NCBI GenBank assembly: GCA_036226585.1
Contig: CP108997.1
Location: forward strand, 1 to 64,000
DNA: 64,000 nt
Reading direction: 5' to 3'
Origin: Streptomyces sp. NBC_00708
GTDB taxonomy: Bacteria; Actinomycetota; Actinomycetes; Streptomycetales; Streptomycetaceae
This document shows positions 8,552 to 17,421 of this stretch, piece after piece. Every line of letters starts with the position of its first letter. Within the stretch, counting starts at the first letter, position 1. Both the position numbers and the translations under genes were made by a program. Under the pieces are notes generated by a model that saw only the letters and a list, made by a program, of their open reading frames with translations, made no database searches and was not told the origin of the DNA.

Positions 8552-9556
8552 TTACAGGCGGGTCCGGCGCCAGTACGAGAAGGCCGCGACAGTCAGGGCG
8601 ATGCCGTAAGCGGCGAAGGCGACCATACCGAGCCAGCCGACCAGCAGGGCGTCGCCAGAAGTGTGGAAGTCTCCGCGCCGCATCGTCACTACGCCGGCCG
8701 TGGCCAGGGTCAAGTATCCGGTCCCCACAACACCGTACGGGGCTAGCGTGGCAGCGCCGAGCAGAGCCGGGGCTAGCGGCAGCCAGCGTGGTACTCGTCG
8801 ACCGTGCAGGAACAGGGTCCAGCGTGGGAAGACCTGCCCCCATGGGCGGACCAGACCCCAGAGCAGGAAAACACCGAGCACGGCCAGCAGCGCGGTGGGG
8901 TCCAGGCCCCAGGACTCCAGGGTAAGGAAAGTTCCCGAAGCGCCGTTCCGCTCCGAAATCGTGAGCATCTCCTCACCGCTGATCCCCGCGAACGTGCCGC
9001 CCAATGCCCAGACCAGCTTCATCACAGCGTACGGAACGAAGGCAAGCGTCCCTGTCCAGGCGGCGAGTTGGGCGGGCTGCGGAGCGGCGGACGGCGCGCG
9101 TACAGCAGTACTGGCGAGTCGGTGGTCGGATCGGGCCGTGGCCGCGAGCAGAACCGCCCCGACCGCTGCCAGGACCTTGTTCGCGGCAGAGGCCTGACTG
9201 TCCACTCCTTGACCGAGCATCAGCGTGATCGCATCCATCAGCAGGCTGAACGCGGTGGCCCCGGCCAGCCCGCAGGCCACCCAGAGCAGCACCCGTATCG
9301 CCGGCCGAAGCCCGCACAGCACTACCGCTCCGCTGACCAGCGTCGCCAGCGCGCCCACCGCCGTGACCGCCCAACCCAGTCCGGAAACCACCGAGTCACC
9401 GCCATGGTCGAACAAGGGCGCCCCGCTCAGCGCGCACGCCAGGCCGAAGCCGGTATACAGCACCGCCCACAGCACCGTTGCCCAAGCCACCCAGCGCGGC
9501 CATCGCTGCCACCAGACGCTCCAGAGCACCTTCATCGTCCATTCAGCACCAGTCAT
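8552..9556 (-). CDS. Polytopic membrane protein of unknown function
   Basis: 334 residues from the ATG at 9556; an in-frame ATG at 9535 is equally possible. About eight hydrophobic segments cover most of the length, among them VAWATVLWAVLYTGFGLA, VVLCGLRPAIRVLLWVACG and YGVVGTGYLTLATAGVV. It has a soluble tail of only a few basic residues (YWRRTRL). No transporter signature is visible. It is a monocistronic gene with its own upstream space. Confidence 0.8.
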   Translation of the reverse strand: MTGAEWTMKVLWSVWWQRWPRWVAWATVLWAVLYTGFGLACALSGAPLFDHGGDSVVSGLGWAVTAVGALATLVSGAVVLCGLRPAIRVLLWVACGLAGATAFSLLMDAITLMLGQGVDSQASAANKVLAAVGAVLLAATARSDHRLASTAVRAPSAAPQPAQLAAWTGTLAFVPYAVMKLVWALGGTFAGISGEEMLTISERNGASGTFLTLESWGLDPTALLAVLGVFLLWGLVRPWGQVFPRWTLFLHGRRVPRWLPLAPALLGAATLAPYGVVGTGYLTLATAGVVTMRRGDFHTSGDALLVGWLGMVAFAAYGIALTVAAFSYWRRTRL

Positions 9557-9829
9557 TTTCCGAACGTCGCATCGACTGCGGCGCGGTGGCATCGGCCACC
9601 GAAACGATCTCCCTCCACCGACCGGGTGAGTCACCTCTCATACCAAGGTAGGTGCCACAGAGCGTGACGACGCACCTGGTCCTTTGGGTGTCAGGTGGGC
9701 GCAGGGATTCGCCCGTGCTCGTGAAACCCGCGTTGGCGACGAGGCGGTGGGCACGCATACCGGCCTCCCGAACCGCGGGAAGAGCGTTCCGGCCACCACG
9801 GGCCGCGGGACGAGGACATCGCCCGTCCC

Positions 9830-9971
9830 CCTCAAGCACAGGGACCTGAACGTGCTGGGGCGCTACAGCTTCGCTTCCTTCGATCCGGCCGCCGGCACCC
9901 CGCGGCCACTGCACAACCCGGACACGACCGAACGCGACGACGAGGAGGTGCAGGCGACCTTGGCGGGGTGA
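9830..9971 (+). mobile_element. Possible transposase C-terminal fragment
   Basis: The frame ends HRDLNVLGRYSFASFDPA, then TPRPLHNPDTTERDDEE, then a stop. Short acidic tails of this HLNLLGRYSF style occur at the C-terminus of some actinobacterial transposases, possibly Tn3-like. Nothing upstream is recognisable, so the call is tentative. Confidence 0.35.
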
Positions 9972-9994
9972 GAGCCGTGTGGCGGCGCGTCTGC

Positions 9995-10645
9995 TCAGAT
10001 TTCGGCGTTGCGGCGCCGGTCGGGGCTGAGAAGGTAGGCGATCGCCATGTCACCGAGCTCGTCGGCGTAGCGGCGTCTGGCTGCTTCGCCGGTGGCGGCA
10101 TCGGGGCGTACGGAGTTGTGGAAGCAGGCACCGAGGATGGCGCGGGCCGCGGCGTCGAGAGCCTGCTGGGGCTCGGAGCGGCGGATCTGGTCAGTGTACG
10201 GGGCTGCTGCTTCGAGAAGGAGGCGGTGGAGTTCGGTGATGGTGCGGGCCCCGCGGTCCAGTGACCTGGTCCCGCGCGTGCGCAGCAGCTCGGGGAAGAG
10301 GCTGCTGTGGTCGGCGAAGGACTTCAGCAGGGCGTGCGCGTATGCGTCCATGACACCTGAGAGCGAGGGTTCGGCCGCGCGCAGTTGCTCGGCCACGTAT
10401 CCCTCGCGGCGTTCCAGCATCCGCTCGCTCAGGGCGGTGATCAGCTGTTCCTTGTCCTCGAAGCGGCGGTAGATCGTGCCGACGGCGACCCCGGCGCGCT
10501 GGGCGACACCGGCGATCGTCATCTCCTCCAGGCCGGAGGCGGCAGCGATCTCCTCGGCCGCCCGCAGCACACGGGCCAGGGTGGCGGCGCTGCGTGCCTG
10601 CTGGGGCTCCCGGTAGGTCGCCGGGCGCTGCGGCTCCTCGCTCAT
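9995..10645 (-). CDS. TetR-family transcriptional regulator
   Basis: 216 residues from the ATG at 10645 (MSEEPQRP). The N-terminal HTH is typical: ILRAAEEIAA-like helix, then MTIAGVAQRAGVAVGTIYRR. The C-terminal ligand domain is of ordinary length. It is divergent from the unknown gene at 10760, and a clean dyad lies over that gene's promoter, so it most likely represses its neighbour and perhaps itself. Confidence 0.9.
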   Translation of the reverse strand: MSEEPQRPATYREPQQARSAATLARVLRAAEEIAAASGLEEMTIAGVAQRAGVAVGTIYRRFEDKEQLITALSERMLERREGYVAEQLRAAEPSLSGVMDAYAHALLKSFADHSSLFPELLRTRGTRSLDRGARTITELHRLLLEAAAPYTDQIRRSEPQQALDAAARAILGACFHNSVRPDAATGEAARRRYADELGDMAIAYLLSPDRRRNAEI

Positions 10646-10683
10646 ATCCCGCATGGTAGCCGGGGCGCTCTCAGCAGGATCTC

Positions 10684-10739
10684 TTGACAGCTGGTGCGCT
10701 CCTCGGCGTACGCTGACGCGAACGTGAATTCACATTCAC
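10684..10739 (+). promoter_or_regulatory. Promoter with TetR operator dyad
   Basis: TTGACA at 10684-10689 and TACGCT at 10709-10714 (19-base spacer) form a good vegetative promoter for the gene at 10760. Just downstream, GTGAAT-TCAC-ATTCAC (10724-10739) is a perfect dyad that overlaps the expected transcription start. This is the classic layout for TetR repression. Confidence 0.65.
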
Positions 10740-10759
10740 ATGTTGATGGAGGTTCAACC

Positions 10760-11455
10760 ATGACCGAAATCCCGAAGGCTCCGTCCGTCACCGTGGCGCT
10801 GGTGTCCGGGCCCACCGGCGCCGGGAGCATCGACGACTTCGAGCTCTTCTACGCCCGTCGAGCGGTGGAGCGCTTCCGGACGCTGCTGGGCCGCCAGGGG
10901 CTCCTCGACCTCCTGGCAGCGGAGATCGAGGAGGGCAACACCTTCCTGCGCGAGAGCGCCCGCGCCTCCGGCGGCGCCTTCAAGGGGGGCACCACCGTGC
11001 TCCAGGCGACGGGCCTAACCTCGGGCGAGTTCCTGGCATGGATGGACAAGGCATTCGCCGGCGACGAGAAGCCGCTCCTCTCGGCGCACCCCGAGCACTA
11101 CGCAATGGGCACCGATGACATCGGCGCGCGCGTAGTGGAGAACATTGGCCCGCACGTTGCCTCCTTCTACATGGGCGGCTGGGGCACCGACGCGCTGGAC
11201 TGGGCCAAGGACGCGGCCGAGCTCCTCCCGGAGTCGCAGTTCCCGCGCAAGATGTCCTCGAACCTGTTCCTGGCCGACGGCACCGTGGTCGGGAGGGCGC
11301 TGATCCAGTTCGGCGACACCGCCGACGGGTTCACCGCGAACCTGACGGTCTACTTCCCCGTCACCTGCCCGGACGGGGTCCTGGAGCATCACATGCGGCA
11401 CTACGCCGTCGAGTTCCGCAACTGGATCGTCGCCGCCGCAGCCGCCCGCGCCTGA
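10760..11455 (+). CDS. Conserved hypothetical protein under TetR control
   Basis: 231 residues with GGAGG 8 bases before the ATG. It is a soluble protein with no signal peptide or membrane segment. Features include an early FELFYARRAVERFRTLL helix, a central FKGGTTVLQATGL loop, and YMGGWGTDALDW. I do not recognise the family. Its promoter carries a TetR-type operator and the TetR gene is adjacent, which suggests it responds to a small molecule. Confidence 0.75.
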   Translation: MTEIPKAPSVTVALVSGPTGAGSIDDFELFYARRAVERFRTLLGRQGLLDLLAAEIEEGNTFLRESARASGGAFKGGTTVLQATGLTSGEFLAWMDKAFAGDEKPLLSAHPEHYAMGTDDIGARVVENIGPHVASFYMGGWGTDALDWAKDAAELLPESQFPRKMSSNLFLADGTVVGRALIQFGDTADGFTANLTVYFPVTCPDGVLEHHMRHYAVEFRNWIVAAAAARA

Positions 11456-11797
11456 CACCCCCGGCCGATGGAGCGATCACCGAAGCCGAAGGCGGACAGG
11501 CCGTGGACGTCCGGATCACCACACGGCACCCCGACCGTGTCCGGGCCCTCGTCCTCACCGCACTACGGCGGCCGGCGGTTACGCCGCCCGCGAGTGCCTG
11601 GCCAACTGCCGCTTCACGAACCTGTCGTCTCCCACCGATGCGCGGGCGGCCCGTGATCTCGTCCCCACCTGTGGGTGGGGAACGTGCGACCTACCCGCAC
11701 CCCTGGCCGCTCGGATGCTCGTGCCCTTGGCCTCAGCACCCAGGCGGTCCACGAAGGTGTCGCCCGTCCCCAACTCGCTCGACAGAGGGAATGGGCC
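11456..11797. other. Intergenic stretch with no convincing gene
   Basis: A short plus-strand run TRHPDRVRALVLTA resembles part of an alpha/beta hydrolase, but it is only ~15 codons long. The rest shows no coding signal or structured RNA that I can support. Confidence 0.5.
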
Positions 11798-12084
11798 ATG
11801 GCCGTCACTGCCAATGAAGCCCGAAATGCACTCGTTCCACTGATCAAGAAGGTCAATGACAATCGTGAGGTCATCGCGATCGTGTCCGAGCACGGCAACG
11901 CCGTACTCGTCTCGGCCGAGGACTAGCGGTGCTGTGCGAGGGCTTGTACCTGCTGCGTTCTCCGACGAATGCGCGGCGTCTGCCCAAGGCCGACGGGAAC
12001 GCGCCGGCTCACATCGACGTGTCGGAGCGCGGGCTGGACGACCCGGATGCGGCGGGCCCGGCGTGGACGCATCGGCACCCCTGA
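11798..12084 (+). pseudogene. Phd/YefM-type antitoxin, frameshifted
   Basis: The ATG at 11798 begins an antitoxin of the Phd/YefM family: ANEARNALVPLIKKVND, then VIAIVSEHGNAVLVSAED, then a TAG at 11924-11926. In a different frame immediately after, LCEGLYLLRSPTNARRL supplies the expected continuation (normally a Tyr-Asp-x-x-x-ETxYLLRSPANARRL stretch). A small deletion at the TAG explains the shift. No YoeB-type toxin gene follows, so the module is dead. Confidence 0.75.
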
Positions 12085-12275
12085 CGCGCGCACCTGACGT
12101 CCATTCGGGCATCGAGGAAGTGGCCCGGTACCCAACACGGTGCGGGCACAGCGGTGCCCTGCTCCCTCAGCTCGGCCGAGGCCGTTGGTTCGGGGCCGGC
12201 AGCGCGCGCTCGCTTTGCCGCAATGCACGGCAGGCGGAAGACCGCACCCTGGTCAGGGGCCCCGAACGTCTGAGG

Positions 12276-13253
12276 TCAGCCGGGCGGCTGGGTTGGTTTG
12301 ACGGGAGCGGTCTGCGGGGCTCTCCAGCTGGCGAGGAGTCTGAGGCGGTCCTCCGAGGGGGAACCTGGCTCGGCCGTGTAGATGGTCAGGTCGTGAACGG
12401 CCCGTTGAGGGAGGGGCAGGCTCAGGGAGCGGAAGGTCATCTCCAGGCAGCCGACTTCGGGGTGGTTCAGCCGCTTGGTGCCTTCGTGGTGGATTCGGAC
12501 GTCATGGCTGGCCCACATGGTGCGGAAGTCGGGGCTGAGCGTGGACAGTTCGCCGACGAGTTCACGCAGGGCCCGGTCGTGGGGTTCACTTCCGGCTTCG
12601 GCGCGGAGAACGGCGACCGTGGCCCTCGCACCTTCCTCCCAGTCGGCGAAGAAGTCGCGGGAGCCGGGGTCGAGGAAGAAGTAGCGGGGGAAGTTGGCGC
12701 AGCCCCGTTCGCCGGTGGTATCGCTGTCGAACATCGGTGAGTACAGGGCTCTGCACAGCGCGTTGCTCGCGACGATGTCCAGATGGCCGTCACGTACGAA
12801 GGCGGGGGTCATCGTCATGGAGTCGACCATCCACCGGACGGAGGGCGGGATCCTGACGCCCTCGCGGCGGGGCGGCCTGCGGCGGGCGAGGCGGGCCCCT
12901 CTGGCCAGGTCGAGCAGGTAGGTGCGCTCGTCCTCGTTGAGGTGCAGCGCCTTCGCGACCGCTTCCAGGACGTCCTCGGAGACGCCGCCGATGTGGCCCT
13001 TCTCCAGCCGCGTGTACCACTCGGTGCTCACGCCGGCGAGGGCCGCGACCTCCTCGCGCCGTAGTCCCGGGACCCGGCGTCGTCGGCTGGTGGGCAGCCC
13101 GACCCGCTCCGGGGTGATCTTGGCGCGTCGGCTGATGAGGAAGTCGCGGATCTCCGAGCGGTTGTCCAATCGGTTCTGCGGGCGGTTGTCCGGACTGTCG
13201 GCCGGGCGGTTTTCCGTGTGACTCCCGGTGGGGCTTCCGGGCGGAGGTTCCAT
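12276..13253 (-). CDS. Helix-turn-helix regulator with MmyB-like ligand domain (copy 1)
   Basis: 325 residues from the ATG at 13253. A Pro/Asn-rich N-terminal tail precedes an XRE-type HTH (RRRRVPGLRREEVAALAGVS, then YTRLEKGHIGGVSEDVL). The C-terminal MmyB-like domain (about 120-310) ends in the family pattern LTIYTAEPGSPSEDRLRLL. Such proteins in Streptomyces typically control an adjacent SDR and bind a hydrophobic ligand. It is divergent from the SDR at 13436, with 182 bases between the two start codons. Confidence 0.9.
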   Translation of the reverse strand: MEPPPGSPTGSHTENRPADSPDNRPQNRLDNRSEIRDFLISRRAKITPERVGLPTSRRRRVPGLRREEVAALAGVSTEWYTRLEKGHIGGVSEDVLEAVAKALHLNEDERTYLLDLARGARLARRRPPRREGVRIPPSVRWMVDSMTMTPAFVRDGHLDIVASNALCRALYSPMFDSDTTGERGCANFPRYFFLDPGSRDFFADWEEGARATVAVLRAEAGSEPHDRALRELVGELSTLSPDFRTMWASHDVRIHHEGTKRLNHPEVGCLEMTFRSLSLPLPQRAVHDLTIYTAEPGSPSEDRLRLLASWRAPQTAPVKPTQPPG

Positions 13254-13435
13254 GCGCCCACGGTACCCAGGGTCCGGCCGATGGAGAGGGGTTGAATCCG
13301 TACCCCCTGTAAACGCGACCTTGTCCGCCTCTGACGCCGCCGGTTTCGTGGGGCCGGCGGACGTGAACGGCACGCCGCCGTCATCCATCGCGGACCGCCG
13401 TCCGCCACCCCCGACCACGCTTCAGGAGCATGACC

Positions 13436-14128
13436 ATGACCAGCAAGACGGTACTGATCACCGGCGCGACCAGCGGTATCGGCGCCCACACCGCGCGGTT
13501 GCTCCTCGACCGCGGCCACCGCGTGGCCGTCACCGGCCGCGACGAGGGCCGGCTGAAGGCCTTCCTCGACGAGGCCGGTCACCCCGACCGTCTGCTGGGC
13601 CTGGTCGCGGACGCGGCGGACTGGCAGGCCACCGAGTCGGCCGTTACCCGTACCGTGACGCATTTCGGTGTCCTTGACGCGGCGGTGGCCAACGCCGGAT
13701 TCATGTCCGGTGACTCCATCGGGGCAGGCGACCCGACGCTGTGGTCGCCCATGGTCCTCACCAACGTCCTCGGTCCCGCGCTGCTGGCCCATGCCGCCCT
13801 GCCCCACCTCGAAGCCACCGGCGGACGGCTGGTGCTCATCGGCAGCGTCGCCGGGCTGAAGAACTCCTCCGCCAATCTCTACTCGGCCACCAAGTGGGCC
13901 ACCACCGGACTCGCCGAGAACCTGCGCCTGCACGCGACGACCCGCGGCGTCGGTGTCACTCTCGTCAACCCCGGCATGATCGACACCCCCTTCTGGCAAG
14001 ACATCGATGTTCCCCTCTTCGCCCTGCCTACCCAGCCCATCGCCGAGGCCATCTGCTTCGCCCTCGACCAGCCGGCAGGTGTCGACCTCAACACCCTGAC
14101 CATCCGGCCCCTGGGCCAGCCCGCCTGA
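13436..14128 (+). CDS. SDR-family oxidoreductase (copy paired with HTH-MmyB regulator 1)
   Basis: 230 residues. Classical short-chain dehydrogenase: TGATSGIGAH cofactor motif near the N-terminus, NAGF, catalytic Ser in the LIGSVAG strand, and Tyr-Ser-Ala-Thr-Lys for YxxxK. The ATG at 13436 is favoured over 13430 because AGGAG at 13423-13427 is then well spaced. It ends head-to-head with the second SDR at 14192, sharing a hairpin terminator. Substrate unknown. Confidence 0.9.
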   Translation: MTSKTVLITGATSGIGAHTARLLLDRGHRVAVTGRDEGRLKAFLDEAGHPDRLLGLVADAADWQATESAVTRTVTHFGVLDAAVANAGFMSGDSIGAGDPTLWSPMVLTNVLGPALLAHAALPHLEATGGRLVLIGSVAGLKNSSANLYSATKWATTGLAENLRLHATTRGVGVTLVNPGMIDTPFWQDIDVPLFALPTQPIAEAICFALDQPAGVDLNTLTIRPLGQPA

Positions 14129-14136
14129 CCATGCCC

Positions 14137-14189
14137 GGTTGCTCCTTCTCCAGGGCAGTGAAGGAGCAGCCCGGAGCCGGGGCTGCTCC
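14137..14189. terminator. Nested hairpins between convergent SDR genes
   Basis: Two mutually exclusive stems share one arm. GCTCCTTC at 14141-14148 pairs with GAAGGAGC at 14160-14167. GGAGCAGCC at 14163-14171 pairs with GGCTGCTCC at 14181-14189, which is followed by TTTC. The position between two convergent stop codons fits a bidirectional terminator. Confidence 0.6.
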
Positions 14190-14191
14190 TT

Positions 14192-14986
14192 TCAGGCGCC
14201 GGCGCCGCCGTCGACCGGGACGATCGCGCCGATCACGTACGAGGCCCGGTCGCTGAGCAGCCACGCGGCCACCTCGGCGACCTCGCGGGGCTGGGCCATG
14301 CGGCCGAGCGGTGTCGCCGCGGTACTGGCCTCGATGACGCCCGGAGTCGCCGCCTCCCACTCCTCCATCATCTCTGTGGCCGTGCCGCCGGGAGTGATGC
14401 CGTTCACCCGGATGCCCTCCGGAGCCCAGGTCGCCGCAGCGGTCTCGGTGAGACTGTTGAGCGCGCGCTTCATGGCGCCGTACGCGGGCAGGGGCGGCAC
14501 CGCGCGGCGGCTGCCGATGCTGGAGGTGTTGACGATGGCCCCGCCGCCGCTTCGCCGCATGAGTGCGGCCTCGGCAGTCATGGCGGTCCAGTGCGAGCGG
14601 AAGTTCACCGCGAACTGCCCGTCGATGTCCGCGTCGCTCGTGGTGTCGAGCGGGCCGGGCTGCTGCTGAACGATCGCACCGTTGTTGAAAGCGCCGTCGA
14701 GCCGTCCGTGCAGTTCCTCGACGCGGTCGACGGCGGCGCGGATGCTCGTGGGGTCGGCGAGGTCCAGGGTGACGGCGTCGGCGACACCGCCGTCTGCGCG
14801 GATCTCCTTCACGATGCGCTCCAGGGCGTCGGTACTGCGGGCGGCGAGCACGACGGCGGCGCCCTCGGAGGCGAAGAGCCGGGCTGCGGCGGCCCCGATG
14901 CCGCGGCTGGCGCCGGTGATGAACAGGACCTTGCCGGTGAGCAGGCCGATGGGTGCGCTGTCGGTGGGGTTTGTGCGATGCGTCAT
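14192..14986 (-). CDS. SDR-family oxidoreductase (copy paired with HTH-MmyB regulator 2)
   Basis: 264 residues from the ATG at 14986. TGASRGIGAA is the cofactor motif, NNGA replaces the usual NNAG with a small shift, the catalytic Ser is in NTSSIG, and YGAMK supplies YxxxK. The C-terminus ends VPVDGGAGA as in glucose/ketoacyl reductase-like SDRs. It is divergent from the HTH-MmyB gene at 15072 (85 bases between starts), forming a mirror image of the 12276-14128 pair. Confidence 0.9.
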   Translation of the reverse strand: MTHRTNPTDSAPIGLLTGKVLFITGASRGIGAAAARLFASEGAAVVLAARSTDALERIVKEIRADGGVADAVTLDLADPTSIRAAVDRVEELHGRLDGAFNNGAIVQQQPGPLDTTSDADIDGQFAVNFRSHWTAMTAEAALMRRSGGGAIVNTSSIGSRRAVPPLPAYGAMKRALNSLTETAAATWAPEGIRVNGITPGGTATEMMEEWEAATPGVIEASTAATPLGRMAQPREVAEVAAWLLSDRASYVIGAIVPVDGGAGA

Positions 14987-15071
14987 GGCAACAGCATCCG
15001 GCCGGCTGCCGGCCGGATACAGGCACAGGCTGTACCAGGATCCGCCACCGCGCCGCGCGCACACTGGGCGT

Positions 15072-15923
15072 ATGGACAAACAGGAACTCGGGGCGTTCCT
15101 CCGCAGCCGCCGCGAGCGGCTTCGCCCGCAGGACATCGGCCTGCCCTCGGGCCCGCGACGCCGCACACCAGGTCTTCGCCGCGAGGAAGTAGCGGTCATC
15201 GCGCACATCTCCACGGAGTACTACATCCGCCTTGAACAGGGCAGGGCGCCACGCCCCTCGGGCGATGTCCTGGCCGCGATCGCGGGCGCGCTGCGGCTCA
15301 CCGACGCAGAGTCCGACCACCTCCACGTCCTCGCGGGCACCGCGCCGAACCGTACCGGACTGCACCGGCGCGACGTCCGGCCCAGCATCCTCGCGCTCCT
15401 GGAGCGGCTGCCACAGACGGCCGGCTTCGTCATGTCCGCCGCATGCGAAGTCCTCGCCTGGAACGACCTCGCGGCCGCGCTCATGGAGGATTTCTTCCCG
15501 CTGGCCCCCAAGGACCGCAACCTCGCCCGCCGGGCCTTCCCCGGACCGCAGTGCGCCGATGCGAGGCTCTACGGGATCTCCGACGCCGCCGAGTTCCGTC
15601 TCGGCGTCGTCATGCAACTCCGCACCACCCTCGCCCGCTACCCCACCGATCCCGCGGTGACCTGCCTCGTCGATGAACTCCGCGACGCCAGCCCCGACTT
15701 CGCCCGGCTCTGGGAACGACACGACGTACAGGCCGCGCCGATGCTCACCAAGACCTTCCACCACCCGGCCGTCGGCGAGGTCACCGTCGACTGCGACACG
15801 CTCACCCTCACCGACCGTGACCAGTACCTCGTGCTCTTCAGCGCGGCGCCGGGATCCCCCGGTGCCGAGGCCCTGGCCCTGCTGAACGTCCTGGGAGCAC
15901 AGGCCAGCCACTACCCGCGGTAG
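15072..15923 (+). CDS. Helix-turn-helix regulator with MmyB-like ligand domain (copy 2)
   Basis: 283 residues. It has the same architecture as the regulator at 12276: an XRE HTH (TPGLRREEVAVIAHIS, YIRLEQGRAPRPSGDVL) followed by an MmyB-like domain ending LVLFSAAPGSPGAEALALL. The start MDKQELGAFLRSRRERL is standard for the family. It most likely regulates the divergent SDR at 14192. A hairpin at 16025-16058 lies downstream. Confidence 0.92.
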   Translation: MDKQELGAFLRSRRERLRPQDIGLPSGPRRRTPGLRREEVAVIAHISTEYYIRLEQGRAPRPSGDVLAAIAGALRLTDAESDHLHVLAGTAPNRTGLHRRDVRPSILALLERLPQTAGFVMSAACEVLAWNDLAAALMEDFFPLAPKDRNLARRAFPGPQCADARLYGISDAAEFRLGVVMQLRTTLARYPTDPAVTCLVDELRDASPDFARLWERHDVQAAPMLTKTFHHPAVGEVTVDCDTLTLTDRDQYLVLFSAAPGSPGAEALALLNVLGAQASHYPR

Positions 15924-16024
15924 CGCCACAGCCAGCCACCGCGAGCACCGACGCCGGCAGGGACGACGTGCCCATCCGGGTGGCCGTCGCCTACTCGTCC
16001 AGGCGGCGATCTCTTGGCGGCGCT

Positions 16025-16058
16025 CCGGCACCCACCAGGCACACCCTGCGGGTGCCGG
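16025..16058 (+). terminator. Hairpin downstream of the HTH-MmyB gene
   Basis: CCGGCACCC (16025-16033) pairs perfectly with GGGTGCCGG (16050-16058). It lies about 100 bases after the regulator stop. There is no T tract, as is common in high-GC actinobacteria. Confidence 0.45.
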
Positions 16059-16129
16059 AGGCTGTTTGCCCGAGCCGGGCGATGCACCCTGACGTGCCTC
16101 ACACCACCAACATCACCGATGCGTCCTAC

Positions 16130-16690
16130 AGCCCGGCCGCCGGGTCGTGGGTGGCAACGGTCCGCAGCGGCCGGTGGCCCTTCCCCTCGAGCTGGGCCAG
16201 TTCGTGCTCGTGGTCGACGGTGATGGGGCCCCAGTAGTTCGACCACCGAACCGCGGGCCGGAGGGATGCGCGCCAGGACCTCGGCATCCACCTCGCGGCC
16301 GGCGCCGGGCAGTTCGCCGACTGCCGGACCCATATGCTCCGTGTGCCGGCAGCCGACCGCGTTCGTCACCACCGTCAGGCACCACACCTGCTCGTTCTGC
16401 TGCTCGGGCTGACGGCGGGTGACCTTGCCCTCGCGGACGCAGTGGAGCTGACGGCGCAGGGCATGCAGCGACTCGCCCTCGTTCAGCTGCCGGGCGATGT
16501 TGCGCCGGGATCCCTCGTCCGACAGGTACTTCGCCGTATAGATCGTCTTTCTGATCGCCCCGTACTCCTTGAACACGCGGCGGCCAGCGCGTTCTGCCGG
16601 GAGGAGGCGGAGAGCTTGCCGGCGATCAGGGAGGCGGTGGCCTGCCCGTACTTCGACCAGTCGAGATTGGCCTTCTACGGGTGGCCGTGA
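16130..16690 (-). pseudogene. Tn3-family transposase, C-terminal fragment with frameshifts
   Basis: The minus strand starts with ANLDWSKYGQATASLIAGKL and SASSRQNALAAA. After a frame change near 16570 it continues EYGAIRKTIYTAKYLSDEGS, IARQLNEGESLHALRRQL and VWCLTVVTNAVG. A further shift follows near 16270. These are hallmark C-terminal segments of Tn3 transposases. About 180 of ~1000 residues remain. No 38-bp inverted repeat was located. Confidence 0.85.
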
Positions 16691-16752
16691 GGCCGTCTTG
16701 GGCCTTCGGCCGGTGCGTTGCCTGAGTCAATCAGGCATGATTGGCTTGTCCG

Positions 16753-17421
16753 ATGGAGCTTCTGCTGACGTCGGCCGGTCTGCGTAACGAGACCCTGCGG
16801 GATGCCCTGCGGAACATGCTGGGGAAGCCGTTCGGTTCGGCGAACATCGTGTACGTACTCACGGCGTCCGTGGCCGAGTCCGGGGACCATGGGTGGCTCC
16901 TCTCGGACATGAATCGGCTGCACGGCCTCGGCTGGCGGGAGTTCGACGTCCTGGAACTGAACGGCCTGCCTCGGCGGCTGGTACTCGACCGGTTGCTGCG
17001 CGCCGACGTCATTTATGCCGGGGGCGGCAATCACTACCACCTCGCTCGCAGCATCACCGGCAACGACCTGGCAGACGGCTTCCTGGAAGCGCTTGCCGGC
17101 CGGGTCTATGTAGGGTTGAGCGCCGGATCGATGATCTTCAGCCGGAATCTCACCGAACACTCTGCCGGCGTCATCGGGGACACGGCAGACCTCCATGCTC
17201 TCGACGCGACAACCGTGAAGCCGCCCTTCGGCCTCTTCGGCTGGTACCTCAAGCCCCATCTGTACTCACCGGACTTCCCGGAGCGCGACGACGCCTGGGC
17301 CGATCGCATCGTCGGGCGGGCGGACTTCCCGATCTACTTCATCGACGACGACACAGCCATTCGCGTCAGCGGCGACAAGGTGGACGTCGTTTCAGAAGGC
17401 CGGTGGCGCCTTCATCCGTGA
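16753..17421 (+). CDS. Peptidase S51 (dipeptidase E-like) family protein
   Basis: 222 residues. AGGGNHYHL (89-97) and the nucleophile elbow GLSAGS with Ser123 match the S51/class I glutamine-amidotransferase-like fold of dipeptidase E and related proteins. His169 in YLKPHLYSPDF fits the second catalytic residue. The protein is cytosolic, with no signal peptide. The start at ATG 16753 is supported by homology-like length; a TTG at 16741 lies upstream. It is monocistronic, so its peptide substrate is unknown. Confidence 0.85.
   Translation: MELLLTSAGLRNETLRDALRNMLGKPFGSANIVYVLTASVAESGDHGWLLSDMNRLHGLGWREFDVLELNGLPRRLVLDRLLRADVIYAGGGNHYHLARSITGNDLADGFLEALAGRVYVGLSAGSMIFSRNLTEHSAGVIGDTADLHALDATTVKPPFGLFGWYLKPHLYSPDFPERDDAWADRIVGRADFPIYFIDDDTAIRVSGDKVDVVSEGRWRLHP

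Noticed and set aside
11503..11600. Alpha/beta-hydrolase-like run TRHPDRVRALVLTA
   Set aside because: Only about 15 codons; may be chance.
14088..16031. 647-codon minus-strand frame across the SDR/HTH-MmyB region
   Set aside because: It spans two real genes in other frames and has Arg/His-rich nonsense composition.
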